A stretch of DNA of 36,614 nucleotides. Source: Candidatus Protoclostridium gallicola. Lineage in GTDB: Bacteria > Bacillota > Clostridia > Christensenellales > Pumilibacteraceae. Shown here piece after piece: positions 21,163 through 28,950 of the stretch. The translations under genes were made by a program, and so were the position numbers. Under the pieces are notes generated by a model, which saw nothing but the letters and a program-made list of their open reading frames with translations, had not been told where the DNA came from and searched no databases. Numbering within the stretch: the first letter of the stretch is position 1; the number at the start of each line of letters is the position of its first letter. The stretch lies in NCBI GenBank assembly GCA_904387375.1, contig CAJFLE010000013.1, forward strand, positions 1 through 36,614, given 5' to 3'.

Positions 21163-22147
21163 ATTCGCGGACCTGTCCGCGGTTAAGGAGATCTTATCGT
21201 CGGATAACGTATACGCCGTCACCGATTCCAACGTCGCGGCGCTGCGCCCCGATCTGCTTTCGGGCGTGCCGCACACCGTCATGCCCGCGGGCGAGGCGCA
21301 TAAGAATCTCGGGACCGTGGGCGGCATAATCTCCGACATGGTCGCGGCGGGCTGCGACCGCAAGACCACGGTCGTCGCCGTGGGCGGCGGAGTGGTGGGC
21401 GACACCGCCGGATTTGCCGCGGCATGCTATATGCGCGGCGTGAAATGGATAAACGTGCCCACGACGCTGCTCGCCATGGTGGACAGCGGCATAGGCGGCA
21501 AGACGGGCGTGGACGTGCGCGGCTACAAGAACGTCGCCGGAGCCTTTCACATGCCCGAACGCGTGGTCGTTTGCCGCGAGTGGCTGGACACCCTGCCCGT
21601 GCGCGAATGGCTGTGCGGCTGCGGAGAGATGATAAAGCACGCGCTGCTCTCCGCCGAAATATTCGACGCGACTTACCCGGCCGTGGATCGTCTGATCGCC
21701 CGCGATATGTCCGTGGCCGTGCCGCTCGCCGAGATGTCGGCGCGGTACAAAGAGTCCGTGGTCGCCGCAGATTTCCGCGAGGGCGGACTGCGCAAACGGC
21801 TCAACGTCGGTCACACCGTCGGACACGCGGTGGAAAAGCTCGACTCCTTCCGCCTGTCGCACGGCGAATACGTCGCGCTGGGCATAATCGCGGAAATGAC
21901 GATGATGAGAGAGCGCATCGGCGACGATTTCTACGGCAAGGCGGTGAGCATGGCCCGCGCGGTATGCACGCACCCCTTCCCGAAGCTCGGCGCCGAAGAG
22001 ATAACCGACGCCGCGCGCGCTGACAAAAAGAACGGCGGCGGCAGGATAGTTATAATGCTGCCCACGGGCGGCGGCAACGTGGAGGAGATCGCGCTCGAAC
22101 CGCGCGAGTTTACGGAGAGACTGGAAAAGTGTTTGTCAAGCCTCTGA
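21149..22147 (+). CDS. aroB: 3-dehydroquinate synthase
   Basis: A 332-residue NAD- and metal-dependent dehydroquinate synthase that cyclises DAHP. The NAD-binding glycine motif is VVAVGGGVVGDTAGFAA (about 72-88), the core signature is PTTLLAMVDSGIGGKTGVD (about 106-124), and metal ligands lie in CGEMIKHALL and NVGHTVGHAVEK, with a further His in LSHGEYVALG. It is slightly shorter than the usual 350-360 residues, mainly at the N-terminus. GGAGG lies just before ATG 21149, and the gene overlaps aroC by 14 nt. Confidence 0.96.
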   Translation: MRAAEFADLSAVKEILSSDNVYAVTDSNVAALRPDLLSGVPHTVMPAGEAHKNLGTVGGIISDMVAAGCDRKTTVVAVGGGVVGDTAGFAAACYMRGVKWINVPTTLLAMVDSGIGGKTGVDVRGYKNVAGAFHMPERVVVCREWLDTLPVREWLCGCGEMIKHALLSAEIFDATYPAVDRLIARDMSVAVPLAEMSARYKESVVAADFREGGLRKRLNVGHTVGHAVEKLDSFRLSHGEYVALGIIAEMTMMRERIGDDFYGKAVSMARAVCTHPFPKLGAEEITDAARADKKNGGGRIVIMLPTGGGNVEEIALEPREFTERLEKCLSSL

Positions 22148-23373
22148 AAAATTTCGACCGCACGCTGGAAACGGCTCCGGACAAGAGCATAACGCACCGC
22201 GCCGTCATGTTCAACGCTTTCGCGCGCGGCACCGCCGTCGTCACGAACGCGCTGCTCGGCGAGGACTGCCTGTCCACGATAGCGTGCATGCGCGCGCTGG
22301 GCGCGGACATATCCGTGGACGGAAGCACCGTGCGCGTGACCGGCGCCCCCGCATTCCGCGACGCCGCGCTGTACGCCGGCAATTCGGGTACTACGACCCG
22401 CCTTCTCGCCGGTCTTCTCGCCGGCATGGGCGTGACCGCGAGCATAGACGGCGACGCGTCGCTGCGCTCCCGTCCCATGAGGCGCGTGACCGAACCGCTG
22501 ACCGCGATGGGCGCGGACATAACTTCGACGGACGGCAAAGCTCCGCTTTATATAAAGCCGGCTTCGCTCCGCGGCATAGACTATAAAATGCCGGTGGCAA
22601 GCGCGCAGGTCAAGAGCGCGATACTGCTCGCCGGACTGCACGCGAGCGGCGTGACGCGTGTTACCGAACCCGTCCGCTCCCGCGATCATACCGAACTCAT
22701 GCTCCGCGCGATGGGCGCGGACGTGCGCGCCGACGGACTTACGGTCAGCGTGCGCGCGGGCGATCTCGTAAGCGCCGACGTCGAAGTGCCCGGCGACGCG
22801 TCCAGCGCAGCCTTCCTGCTCGGCGCCGCCGCGGTGGTGAAAGGGGGCAGGGTGACCGTGAAACGCGTCGGGCTCAACCCCACGCGCACGGGCGCGTTCG
22901 AAGTGCTGCGCCGCATGGGCGCGGACATAACCGTGGACAGCAGATCGGACGGCGTGGAACCGTACGGCGACATAACGCTGTCGCAGGCGCCTCTCAGTCC
23001 CTTCGAAATAACGGCGGAGGAAGTGCCTTCGCTCATAGACGAACTGCCGCTGCTCGCCGCCGTGGCGTGCTACGCCGAGGGCACTAGCGTCATCGGCGGC
23101 GCCGCCGAACTTAAAGTCAAGGAGTCGGACAGGATCGCGACTACGGCCGAAGCGCTGCGCGCGCTCGGCGGGGACGTGACCCCCACCGACGACGGTATGA
23201 TAATCCGCGGCCGCGGCGGACTCAAAGGCGGCGGAAAGGTAAACGCCCGGCTCGATCACCGCATCGCCATGACTGCGGCGGTCGCGGCGCTGGGCAGCGA
23301 ACTCGGATGCGAAATCGAAGGAGCCGAAACGGCGGCCGTGAGCTACCCCGGCTTCTGGGAGATAATATGCTGA
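22129..23373 (+). CDS. aroA: EPSP synthase (3-phosphoshikimate 1-carboxyvinyltransferase)
   Basis: A 414-residue EPSP synthase joining shikimate 3-phosphate and PEP. Landmarks are APDKSITHRAVMFNAFA (about 17-33, Lys and Arg for substrate), GNSGTTTRLLAGLLAGMG (about 84-101, PEP loop), DGDASLRSRPMRRV, SAQVKSAILLAG, the VPGDASSAAFLLGAA block and DELPLLAAVACYAEG, with KVKESDRI near 327. The start is GTG 22129 with GGAGAGA upstream, inside the end of aroB (19-nt overlap). The NSGTTTR loop reads NSGTTTR rather than the NAGTATR/NSGTTMR versions; whether this is glyphosate-tolerant cannot be decided from this alone. Confidence 0.96.
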   Translation: MFVKPLKNFDRTLETAPDKSITHRAVMFNAFARGTAVVTNALLGEDCLSTIACMRALGADISVDGSTVRVTGAPAFRDAALYAGNSGTTTRLLAGLLAGMGVTASIDGDASLRSRPMRRVTEPLTAMGADITSTDGKAPLYIKPASLRGIDYKMPVASAQVKSAILLAGLHASGVTRVTEPVRSRDHTELMLRAMGADVRADGLTVSVRAGDLVSADVEVPGDASSAAFLLGAAAVVKGGRVTVKRVGLNPTRTGAFEVLRRMGADITVDSRSDGVEPYGDITLSQAPLSPFEITAEEVPSLIDELPLLAAVACYAEGTSVIGGAAELKVKESDRIATTAEALRALGGDVTPTDDGMIIRGRGGLKGGGKVNARLDHRIAMTAAVAALGSELGCEIEGAETAAVSYPGFWEIIC

Positions 23374-24158
23374 AATTCTGCGTACTGGGAAGCGGCATAA
23401 GCTATACGCTGTCGCCGCTCATTCACAAGACGGCGTTCCGTGCGCTCGGCGCCGACGCCGACTACTTCGTCGAGGACATTCCGTCCGGCGAGCTTGGAGA
23501 GAACATCGTGCGTATTAAAAAGACGTACGACGGTTTCAACGTCACCAAACCGTTCAAACAGGACATAATGCTGTACCTCGACGGTATCGACTGCAAGGTC
23601 GACGCCGTGAACACGGTCACCGTGCGCGGCGGAGAGCACATCGGCAGCAACACCGACGTGTTCGGTTTCGCCTCTGCGCTGCGCGACCTCGCGGGCGACG
23701 TGCGCGGCATGCGCACCCTCGTGCTCGGTGCGGGCGGAGCGGCCGAAGCGGCCGTCTGCGCGCTGACCGACGCGGGCGCGGACGTGGCGATTTACAACCG
23801 CACGCCCGAACGCGCCATAGGCCTCGCGACCCGTTACAAGGCCGCGCCCGTTTCGTCGGCAAAAGGACTGAAACCCGAGCTGCTCGTCAACTGCACCAGC
23901 GTGGGCAACGACGGCGTGACCAGCCCGGTGCCCGACGGACTGGATATGAGCGCGCTGCGCTACGGCTACGACCTCGTGTATTCGCCCGCGCACACCGCTT
24001 TCATGTCCGACTGCGAAAAGGCGGGCGCGAAAACGGCGGGCGGACTGGGCATGCTCATATACCAGGCCATCGCCGCCGACGGCATATTCCTCGGCTGCGA
24101 GCCGCCCGCGGAGCTGTACGAAGAGATCAGAAAGACGCTTGAAAAGGAGCTGTCATGA
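23367..24158 (+). CDS. aroE: Shikimate dehydrogenase
   Basis: A 263-residue NADP-dependent shikimate dehydrogenase. The substrate domain has SYTLSPLIHKTAFRALG (about 11-27; Ser pair that binds shikimate) and YDGFNVTKPFKQDIM with the catalytic Lys; NTVTVRGGEHIGSNTDVFGF contains the catalytic Asp. The nucleotide loop is LVLGAGGAAEAAVCAL (about 119-134), followed by NRTPERA. GLGMLIYQA at the C-terminus binds shikimate. ATG 23367 overlaps the aroA stop by 7 nt and is preceded by GGGAGAT. Confidence 0.96.
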   Translation: MLKFCVLGSGISYTLSPLIHKTAFRALGADADYFVEDIPSGELGENIVRIKKTYDGFNVTKPFKQDIMLYLDGIDCKVDAVNTVTVRGGEHIGSNTDVFGFASALRDLAGDVRGMRTLVLGAGGAAEAAVCALTDAGADVAIYNRTPERAIGLATRYKAAPVSSAKGLKPELLVNCTSVGNDGVTSPVPDGLDMSALRYGYDLVYSPAHTAFMSDCEKAGAKTAGGLGMLIYQAIAADGIFLGCEPPAELYEEIRKTLEKELS

Positions 24159-24595
24159 AAATACTCGTCATAAACGGACCCAACCTCAATATGCTGGGCG
24201 CCCGCGAAAAGGAAGTGTACGGCGAGCGCACTCTCGCCGACATAAACGCCGAGGTCGCCGCATTCGCCGCCGCGAACGGTATGGACACGGAGTTCTTCCA
24301 GTCCAACTGCGAAGGCGAGCTGTGCGAAGCGGTGCAGCAGTCGGTGAGCAGATACAAGGCCGACGGCATCGTGCTCAACGCCGGCGCGTACACGCACTAC
24401 TCCCACGCTCTCGGCGACGCGCTCGCATGCGTGCGCATTCCCAAGGTGGAGGTGCACATCTCCAACGTGCACGCGCGCGAGGAGTTCCGTCACGTTTCCG
24501 TGCTCGCGCGCAATTGCAGCGGCGTGATATGCGGATTCGGCGCGGACAGCTATAAGCTGGCCTGCCTCGCCATAAAGAACATACTGACGAAATGA
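24155..24595 (+). CDS. aroQ: Type II 3-dehydroquinate dehydratase
   Basis: A 146-residue type II dehydroquinase. It has INGPNLNMLGAREKEVYG (about 6-23, with the catalytic Tyr), FFQSNCEGELCEAV, the lid/active-site LNAGAYTHYSHALGDAL (about 73-89) and VEVHISNVHAREEFRHVSV with the active-site His. Length fits type II. ATG overlaps the aroE stop (ATGA). Confidence 0.97.
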   Translation: MKILVINGPNLNMLGAREKEVYGERTLADINAEVAAFAAANGMDTEFFQSNCEGELCEAVQQSVSRYKADGIVLNAGAYTHYSHALGDALACVRIPKVEVHISNVHAREEFRHVSVLARNCSGVICGFGADSYKLACLAIKNILTK

Positions 24596-25101
24596 AGAAC
24601 ATAGCGCTTATCGGCATGATGGGCACGATGAAAACGTCGGTGGGGAAACGGCTTGCCGAAAAGCTGGGCATGACGTTCGTCGACACAGACGCGGTGTTCG
24701 AGCGCGAAGAAGGCGCGAGCATAAAGGACACTTTCGCGTGCAAGGGCGAAGCGTACTTCCGCGACTGCGAAACCGCCGTGCTCGCCACGGCGTGCAGCGG
24801 AAACGGCTGCGTGATCTCGTGCGGCGGCGGCGTGCCCCTCAAAGAGGAAAACGTCGGTATTCTCCGCCGCGGCGCCGTGGTCGTGCTCCTGACCGCCTCG
24901 CCCGAAAAGATATACGAGAGAACGTGCGGCGACGACTCCCGTCCGCTGCTGTGCGGCGGCGGACCCGAACGCGTGCGCCTGCTGTGCGAGCAGCGCCGGG
25001 CGGCTTACGAAGGCGCCGCCGACCTGACCGTGGACACGACGTCGGCAGACCCCGACGCCGCCGCCGACGAAATAATCGCGCGGCTGAAAACTTACGAATA
25101 A
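24592..25101 (+). CDS. aroK: Shikimate kinase with an atypical P-loop
   Basis: A 169-residue shikimate kinase (ATP-dependent 3-phosphorylation). It has FVDTDAVFEREEGASIKDTF with shikimate-binding Asp, the GEAYFRDCE Arg, CGGGVPL (GGG motif) and the RPLL lid region, so it looks functional. The P-loop reads GMMGTMKTSVG (about 8-18): the Gly that normally precedes the Lys is Met, against GxxGxGK[ST] in most homologues. The codons (ggc acg atg aaa acg) leave no doubt about the reading. Overlaps aroQ by ATGA; transketolase follows after 21 nt. Confidence 0.93.
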   Translation: MKNIALIGMMGTMKTSVGKRLAEKLGMTFVDTDAVFEREEGASIKDTFACKGEAYFRDCETAVLATACSGNGCVISCGGGVPLKEENVGILRRGAVVVLLTASPEKIYERTCGDDSRPLLCGGGPERVRLLCEQRRAAYEGAADLTVDTTSADPDAAADEIIARLKTYE

Positions 25102-25122
25102 ACTTCTTTCAAGGAAACTAAT

Positions 25123-27123
25123 ATGGATAACAAAGTAATGAGCGCAGTCATAGACTCCGTGAGAGTGCTGTCCGCCGAGGCGATAGAAAAGGCTAAGAGC
25201 GGACACCCCGGCACGCCGCTCGGCGCGGCTCCCGTCGTCGCCGAGCTGTTCGGCAGGCATCTGAAGCACAACCCGAAGAACCCGTCGTTCTTCGACCGCG
25301 ACCGCTTCGTGCTGTCCGCCGGCCACGCGTCGAGCATGCTCTACGTCATGCTCCACCTCTGCGGCTACGACATCGCGCTCGAGGATCTCGCCAACTTCCG
25401 CCAGCTGCGCAGCAAGCTGCCCGGCCACCCCGAATGGGGCGTGACTCCGGGCGTGGAAACTTCCACCGGACCGCTCGGCCAGGGTATCGCCAACGCCGTG
25501 GGGTTTGCGCTCGCCGAAAAGGTGCTCGCCGCCCGCTTCAACAAGCCGGGCATGCCCCTCGTCGATCACTTCACGTACGCGTTCTGCGGCGACGGCTGCA
25601 TGATGGAAGGCATCAGCTGCGAGGCCGCCGCTCTCGCAGGCACGTGGAAGCTGGGCAAGCTCATAGTCATATACGATAAAAACGACGTCACGATAGAGGG
25701 CGGCATAGACGGCGTCGCCGACGAGGACGTGGGCGCGCGCTTCGCCTCTCAGGGCTGGCAGGTGCTGGAATGCCCCGACGGCAACGATACCGAAGCCGTG
25801 GGCGCGGCGCTGACCCTCGCGAAGGCGGATACGGAACGCCCCACGCTCGTGATCGTGCGCACGACGATAGGCTACGGCACGAGCAAGGCCGGCTCGGCGT
25901 CCAGCCACGGCGCGCCGCTCGGCGCCGACTGCTTCGCAGGACTCAAAGAGGCGCTGGGCTGGAAGGAAGCTCCGTTCACCGCCAAGAAGGAGACCGCCGC
26001 GTTCACCGCAGAGGTGTGCGCCGCAGGCGCCGGGGCGGAGAGCGACTGGAACAAACTGTGCCGCGCGTATAAGAGCGCGTACCCCGAAGAGTACGCCGAA
26101 TTCCTTTCGTGGATAAAGGGCAAGGCGCCCGATCTCGCCCGCGACGAAGAATTCCTCGCCGCAGTGCCGGCGGGCGACGACGCCACGCGCAACCACTCGG
26201 GAAAACTGCTCAACTATCTCGCGGGCAGAATGCCCAACCTCATAGGCGGCTCCGCCGACCTCGGACCGTCCAACATGACGATCATGAAGGACAGGGAATA
26301 TTATTCTGCTTCGTCCCCGACGGGCACCAATATCCACTTCGGCGTGCGCGAGCAGGCCATGGCGGCGGTGTGCAACGGCATAGCCCTGCACGGCGGCTTC
26401 CGCCCGTACTGCTCCACCTTCTTCGTATTCGCCGACTATATGAAAGGCTCGCTGCGCATGACCGCGCTCATGAACCTGCCCGTGCTGTATATCCTGTCCC
26501 ACGACTCCATCGGCGTGGGCGAGGACGGCCCCACGCACCAGCCCGTAGAGCAGCTCGTCATGCTGCGCTCGGTGCCCAATATCCGCGTGTGGCGCCCCTG
26601 CGACGGCAGGGAAACGGCGGCGGCGTACGCCTCCCACTTCACCGGCAAACACCCGACCGCGCTCGTCACCAGCCGCCAGAAACTCGTTTCTCCGGCCGGC
26701 ACCGACGTGGAACGCGCCCTGCGCGGCGGCTACGTGCTCGCCGACTCTTCCAAGGAAACTCCCGACGTCATACTCATGGGCTCGGGCAGCGAAGTCGGAC
26801 TGCTCGTGGAAGCGAAAAAACTGCTCGAAGAAAAGAACGTCGACGCGCGCGTCGTATCCGTGCCGTGCATGGAAGAGTTCGAGGCGCAGAAGGAATCGTA
26901 TAAGGAATCGGTGCTGCCTTCGTCCGTGCGCGCCCGCGTGGCGGTCGAGGCCGGTTCGTCGCTCAGCTGGGGCAAATACGTCGGGCTGGACGGCATGACA
27001 GTGTGCAAGGACGATTTCGGCGCTTCCGCGCCCGCCGCGCTGCTGTTCGAAATCAACCGCTTCACAGCCGCGGACGTCGCGCAGGCGGCATTGAAATCGG
27101 TCAGAAAGGCGGCGAAACAATGA
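25123..27123 (+). CDS. tkt: Transketolase
   Basis: A 666-residue thiamine-diphosphate enzyme exchanging two-carbon units in the pentose phosphate pathway. The N-terminal TPP domain has AKSGHPGTPLGAAPV (about 24-38), the GDGCMMEGISCEAAALAG TPP/metal motif (about 155-172) and YDKNDVTIEG; the central domain has GVREQAMAAVCNGIALHGG and DSIGVGEDGPTHQPVEQL (about 463-480). The C-terminal domain holds SVPCMEEFEAQ. Length is normal. AAGGA precedes ATG 25123. In this operon it probably supplies erythrose 4-phosphate for the shikimate pathway. Confidence 0.97.
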   Translation: MDNKVMSAVIDSVRVLSAEAIEKAKSGHPGTPLGAAPVVAELFGRHLKHNPKNPSFFDRDRFVLSAGHASSMLYVMLHLCGYDIALEDLANFRQLRSKLPGHPEWGVTPGVETSTGPLGQGIANAVGFALAEKVLAARFNKPGMPLVDHFTYAFCGDGCMMEGISCEAAALAGTWKLGKLIVIYDKNDVTIEGGIDGVADEDVGARFASQGWQVLECPDGNDTEAVGAALTLAKADTERPTLVIVRTTIGYGTSKAGSASSHGAPLGADCFAGLKEALGWKEAPFTAKKETAAFTAEVCAAGAGAESDWNKLCRAYKSAYPEEYAEFLSWIKGKAPDLARDEEFLAAVPAGDDATRNHSGKLLNYLAGRMPNLIGGSADLGPSNMTIMKDREYYSASSPTGTNIHFGVREQAMAAVCNGIALHGGFRPYCSTFFVFADYMKGSLRMTALMNLPVLYILSHDSIGVGEDGPTHQPVEQLVMLRSVPNIRVWRPCDGRETAAAYASHFTGKHPTALVTSRQKLVSPAGTDVERALRGGYVLADSSKETPDVILMGSGSEVGLLVEAKKLLEEKNVDARVVSVPCMEEFEAQKESYKESVLPSSVRARVAVEAGSSLSWGKYVGLDGMTVCKDDFGASAPAALLFEINRFTAADVAQAALKSVRKAAKQ

Positions 27124-27701
27124 GCGTGTTCTATGCATTTCTGTCCCGCATGCGCTACATCTCGCGATGGGGACTGATGCGCAATACGCGCAGCGAGAAC
27201 GTCATGGAGCACTCGGCCATAGTCGCCATGTTCGCTCACGCGCTCGCCGTGATCCACAACAAGCGCGGCGGCAGCGTGAACGCCGACAGGGTGGGAATGA
27301 TAGCTCTGTTTCACGAAACGGGCGAGGTCATCACCGGCGACATGCCCACTCCCATAAAGTATTTCAATCCCGACATCACCGCGGCGTATAAGGCGATCGA
27401 AAAGGAAAGCGAGGGCAGGCTCGTTTCCACGCTGCCCGAAGAGCTCGCTGCGGAAGTGGGCGATCTGGTGGGCGGCGGCGACGAAACGGAAAGAAAGCTC
27501 GTCAAATACGCCGACACGCTGGCGGCATACGTAAAATGCCTGGAAGAGGTTTCGCAGGGCAACAGCGAGTTTGCCGAGGCGGAGAAATCCACCAAGCGCA
27601 AGCTTCGCGCCTATAACAGCCCCGAAGTGGAGTATTTTATGGACAAATTCGTCACCCCCTTCGGCCTGTCCCTCGACAATCTCTCCGCGGAAATAAACTG
27701 A
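27120..27701 (+). CDS. yfbR: YfbR-like HD-domain 5'-deoxynucleotidase
   Basis: A 193-residue HD-superfamily phosphohydrolase close to YfbR, which hydrolyses dNMPs to deoxynucleosides. The sequence follows E. coli YfbR closely: FLSRMRYISRWGLMRN, SENVMEHSAIVAMFAHALA, GDMPTPIKYFNPDITAAYKA, VKYADTLAAYVKCLEEV and VEYFMDKFV. The HD metal pair reads HE (ALFHETGEVITGD instead of HDASEVLTGD), so one metal ligand is Glu; I cannot say whether this is common in Firmicute relatives. The ATG overlaps the tkt stop (ATGA), and the gene ends the operon at a terminator. Confidence 0.9.
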   Translation: MSVFYAFLSRMRYISRWGLMRNTRSENVMEHSAIVAMFAHALAVIHNKRGGSVNADRVGMIALFHETGEVITGDMPTPIKYFNPDITAAYKAIEKESEGRLVSTLPEELAAEVGDLVGGGDETERKLVKYADTLAAYVKCLEEVSQGNSEFAEAEKSTKRKLRAYNSPEVEYFMDKFVTPFGLSLDNLSAEIN

Positions 27702-27727
27702 TTTATACCGGCTGCAAAGACAGCGCG

Positions 27728-27755
27728 AACCGCACGGAATTTTTTCCGTGCGGTT
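27728..27755 (+). terminator. Terminator of the aro-tkt-yfbR operon
   Basis: AACCGCACGGAA (27728-27739), loop TTTT, exact complement TTCCGTGCGGTT (27744-27755), then TTATG. The 12-bp stem is strong. Confidence 0.9.
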
Positions 27756-27842
27756 TTATGTTTGCTTATGTGATGAAATTTTCACAAAAATGAGCGAAAT
27801 TTTTTGAAATTGCGGACAAAAAAGCTGTCCACAATTGTGTGC

Positions 27843-27848
27843 TATAAT
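27843..27848 (+). promoter_or_regulatory. TATAAT -10 box before the FtsK-like fragment gene
   Basis: TATAAT lies 11 nt before the ATG at 27860. No good -35 box is found at 17-18 bp; the upstream region holds GGACA/TGTCC (27814-27830) and the palindrome CACAATTGTG (27830-27839), where an activator might bind. Confidence 0.5.
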
Positions 27849-27874
27849 GAAGAAAAACAATGGAGATGAAATTC

Positions 27875-28219
27875 ATGATAGCGCAAACCTTCCCTCTCAA
27901 GCAACTCGTAAAAATGTTCAGATCGAGCGAACTCAAAGTAGTGCCCATCGTCAGCGGCAGCGGCGAAGTGGGCGTGCCCGCCGAGTACATGCTGTACGGC
28001 GGCGCGATAAACAGATACTCGCAGGCTCTGTCCGTCCTGCGCGACGTGTGCGACGAGATCACGCGGCGCAGGCGCAGCGGCATCGTCATGCCCCGGCTGG
28101 TCGTCAGCGTGGACAACGTGGACTCTCTGCTCCTGCGCAGTCCGGACGGCGAGGTGGCGCGCCTGCTCGACATACTCAGCGCCGAGGGCGAAGAATGCGG
28201 CGTGGAACTCGTCGCCTGA
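27875..28219 (+). CDS. Small protein resembling the Walker-B region of FtsK/SpoIIIE motors
   Basis: A protein of 114 residues if started at ATG 27875 (GGAGAT nine nt upstream) or 119 from ATG 27860. I know no named family. Its second half reads like the FtsK/SpoIIIE motor core without a Walker A: RYSQALSVLRDVCDEITRRR resembles the AL..VREMERRY helix, and MPRLVVSVDNVDSLLLRSPD, then EVARLLDILSAEGEECGVELVA follows the PYIVVVIDELADLMM...ARAAGIHLV stretch with matching spacing. The Walker-B Glu is Asn (VDN for IDE), and the protein stops where FtsK would continue to ATQ. It would not hydrolyse ATP alone; it may be a relict or an adaptor. It is followed by a ferritin-like gene 60 nt on. Confidence 0.55.
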   Translation: MIAQTFPLKQLVKMFRSSELKVVPIVSGSGEVGVPAEYMLYGGAINRYSQALSVLRDVCDEITRRRRSGIVMPRLVVSVDNVDSLLLRSPDGEVARLLDILSAEGEECGVELVA

Positions 28220-28279
28220 AACGCACTTCCGCGCCTCCCGCCGCATATATACGTTATAGTATATGAACGGAGGTGCATA

Positions 28280-28795
28280 ATGGAAATAGAACCGCTGGCG
28301 AGCGATCTGCCGTACCCGTCGCTGAGCGACGTGGAGCCCGATCCCCGCGTGCTGGAAATGTTTTACGACGCGTATTCCGCGCAGCACAGCGAACTGAACG
28401 CGATACTTCAATACGTATACCACCAGCTGATATTCGACAGCCTGGAAATGTACGACGTGTCGCGCGTGTACGCCTGCATATTCGTGTCCGAGATGGAACA
28501 TCTTCACCAGCTCGGCAAGGCGATAATAAGGCTGGGCGGCAACCCCAGATATCTCGTTCCGCCCACCGGGCGCGGAGTATATTATTCCGCCGCATGCGTC
28601 AGCTATTCGAACGAGCCGTGCCAGATGCTGCTCGACGACATAGCGGGCGAGAACAAGGCGATTGCCGAATACAACATGATGCTGGCCCGCCTCGGCGACG
28701 CCAAGGTCGGCGCGCTGATCCGGCGCATAATCATGGACGAGGAAATGCACCTTGCCGCCCTCAAAGAATATTACGCCAAAATGTGCAGCGTATAA
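28280..28795 (+). CDS. Ferritin-like diiron protein
   Basis: A 171-residue ferritin-like four-helix protein. The metal-site residues are in order: Glu in QHSELNAILQYVYHQ (about 35-49), ExxH in VSEMEHLHQLGKAI (about 72-85), Glu in AGENKAIAEYNMML (about 128-141), and ExxH in MDEEMHLAALKEYY (about 152-165). This ExxH pair spacing fits the rubrerythrin/manganese-catalase-type branch. It begins with a proline-rich PYPSLSDVEPDPRVLEMFYD lead typical of Firmicute relatives. GGAGGTG five nt before ATG 28280 gives strong translation. No haem or rubredoxin Cys is present. The exact reaction is unknown; oxidative-stress or metal storage roles are likely. A terminator follows. Confidence 0.82.
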   Translation: MEIEPLASDLPYPSLSDVEPDPRVLEMFYDAYSAQHSELNAILQYVYHQLIFDSLEMYDVSRVYACIFVSEMEHLHQLGKAIIRLGGNPRYLVPPTGRGVYYSAACVSYSNEPCQMLLDDIAGENKAIAEYNMMLARLGDAKVGALIRRIIMDEEMHLAALKEYYAKMCSV

Positions 28796-28814
28796 ACCGT
28801 CATGCCGCACAGGC

Positions 28815-28845
28815 AAGCGCCCGTTCTCCGCGAACCGGGCGCTTT
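28815..28845 (+). terminator. Terminator after the ferritin-like gene
   Basis: AAGCGCCCG (28815-28823) pairs with CGGGCGCTT (28836-28844), followed by TT; TTC/GAA extend the stem inside the loop. Confidence 0.8.
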
Positions 28846-28861
28846 TGCGTAAAATCGGGTA

Positions 28862-28890
28862 TTGACAAACCGACGGAATTATTGTATACT
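28862..28890 (+). promoter_or_regulatory. Promoter of the G-tract surface protein gene
   Basis: TTGACA (28862-28867), 17 bp, TATACT (28885-28890). The leader of about 55 nt includes ACAGAC/GTCTGT complementary ends and GGAGAT (28939-28944) before ATG 28951. Confidence 0.8.
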
Positions 28891-28950
28891 TATCGTACAG
28901 ACCTGACATTATTTTGAGATTGCGTCTGTTACTCTCACGGAGATATAATT

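Noticed and set aside
24550..27138. 862-codon minus-strand frame opposite aroK and transketolase
   Set aside because: Another shadow frame with Arg/Ala/His-rich composition; transketolase on the plus strand has every catalytic motif.
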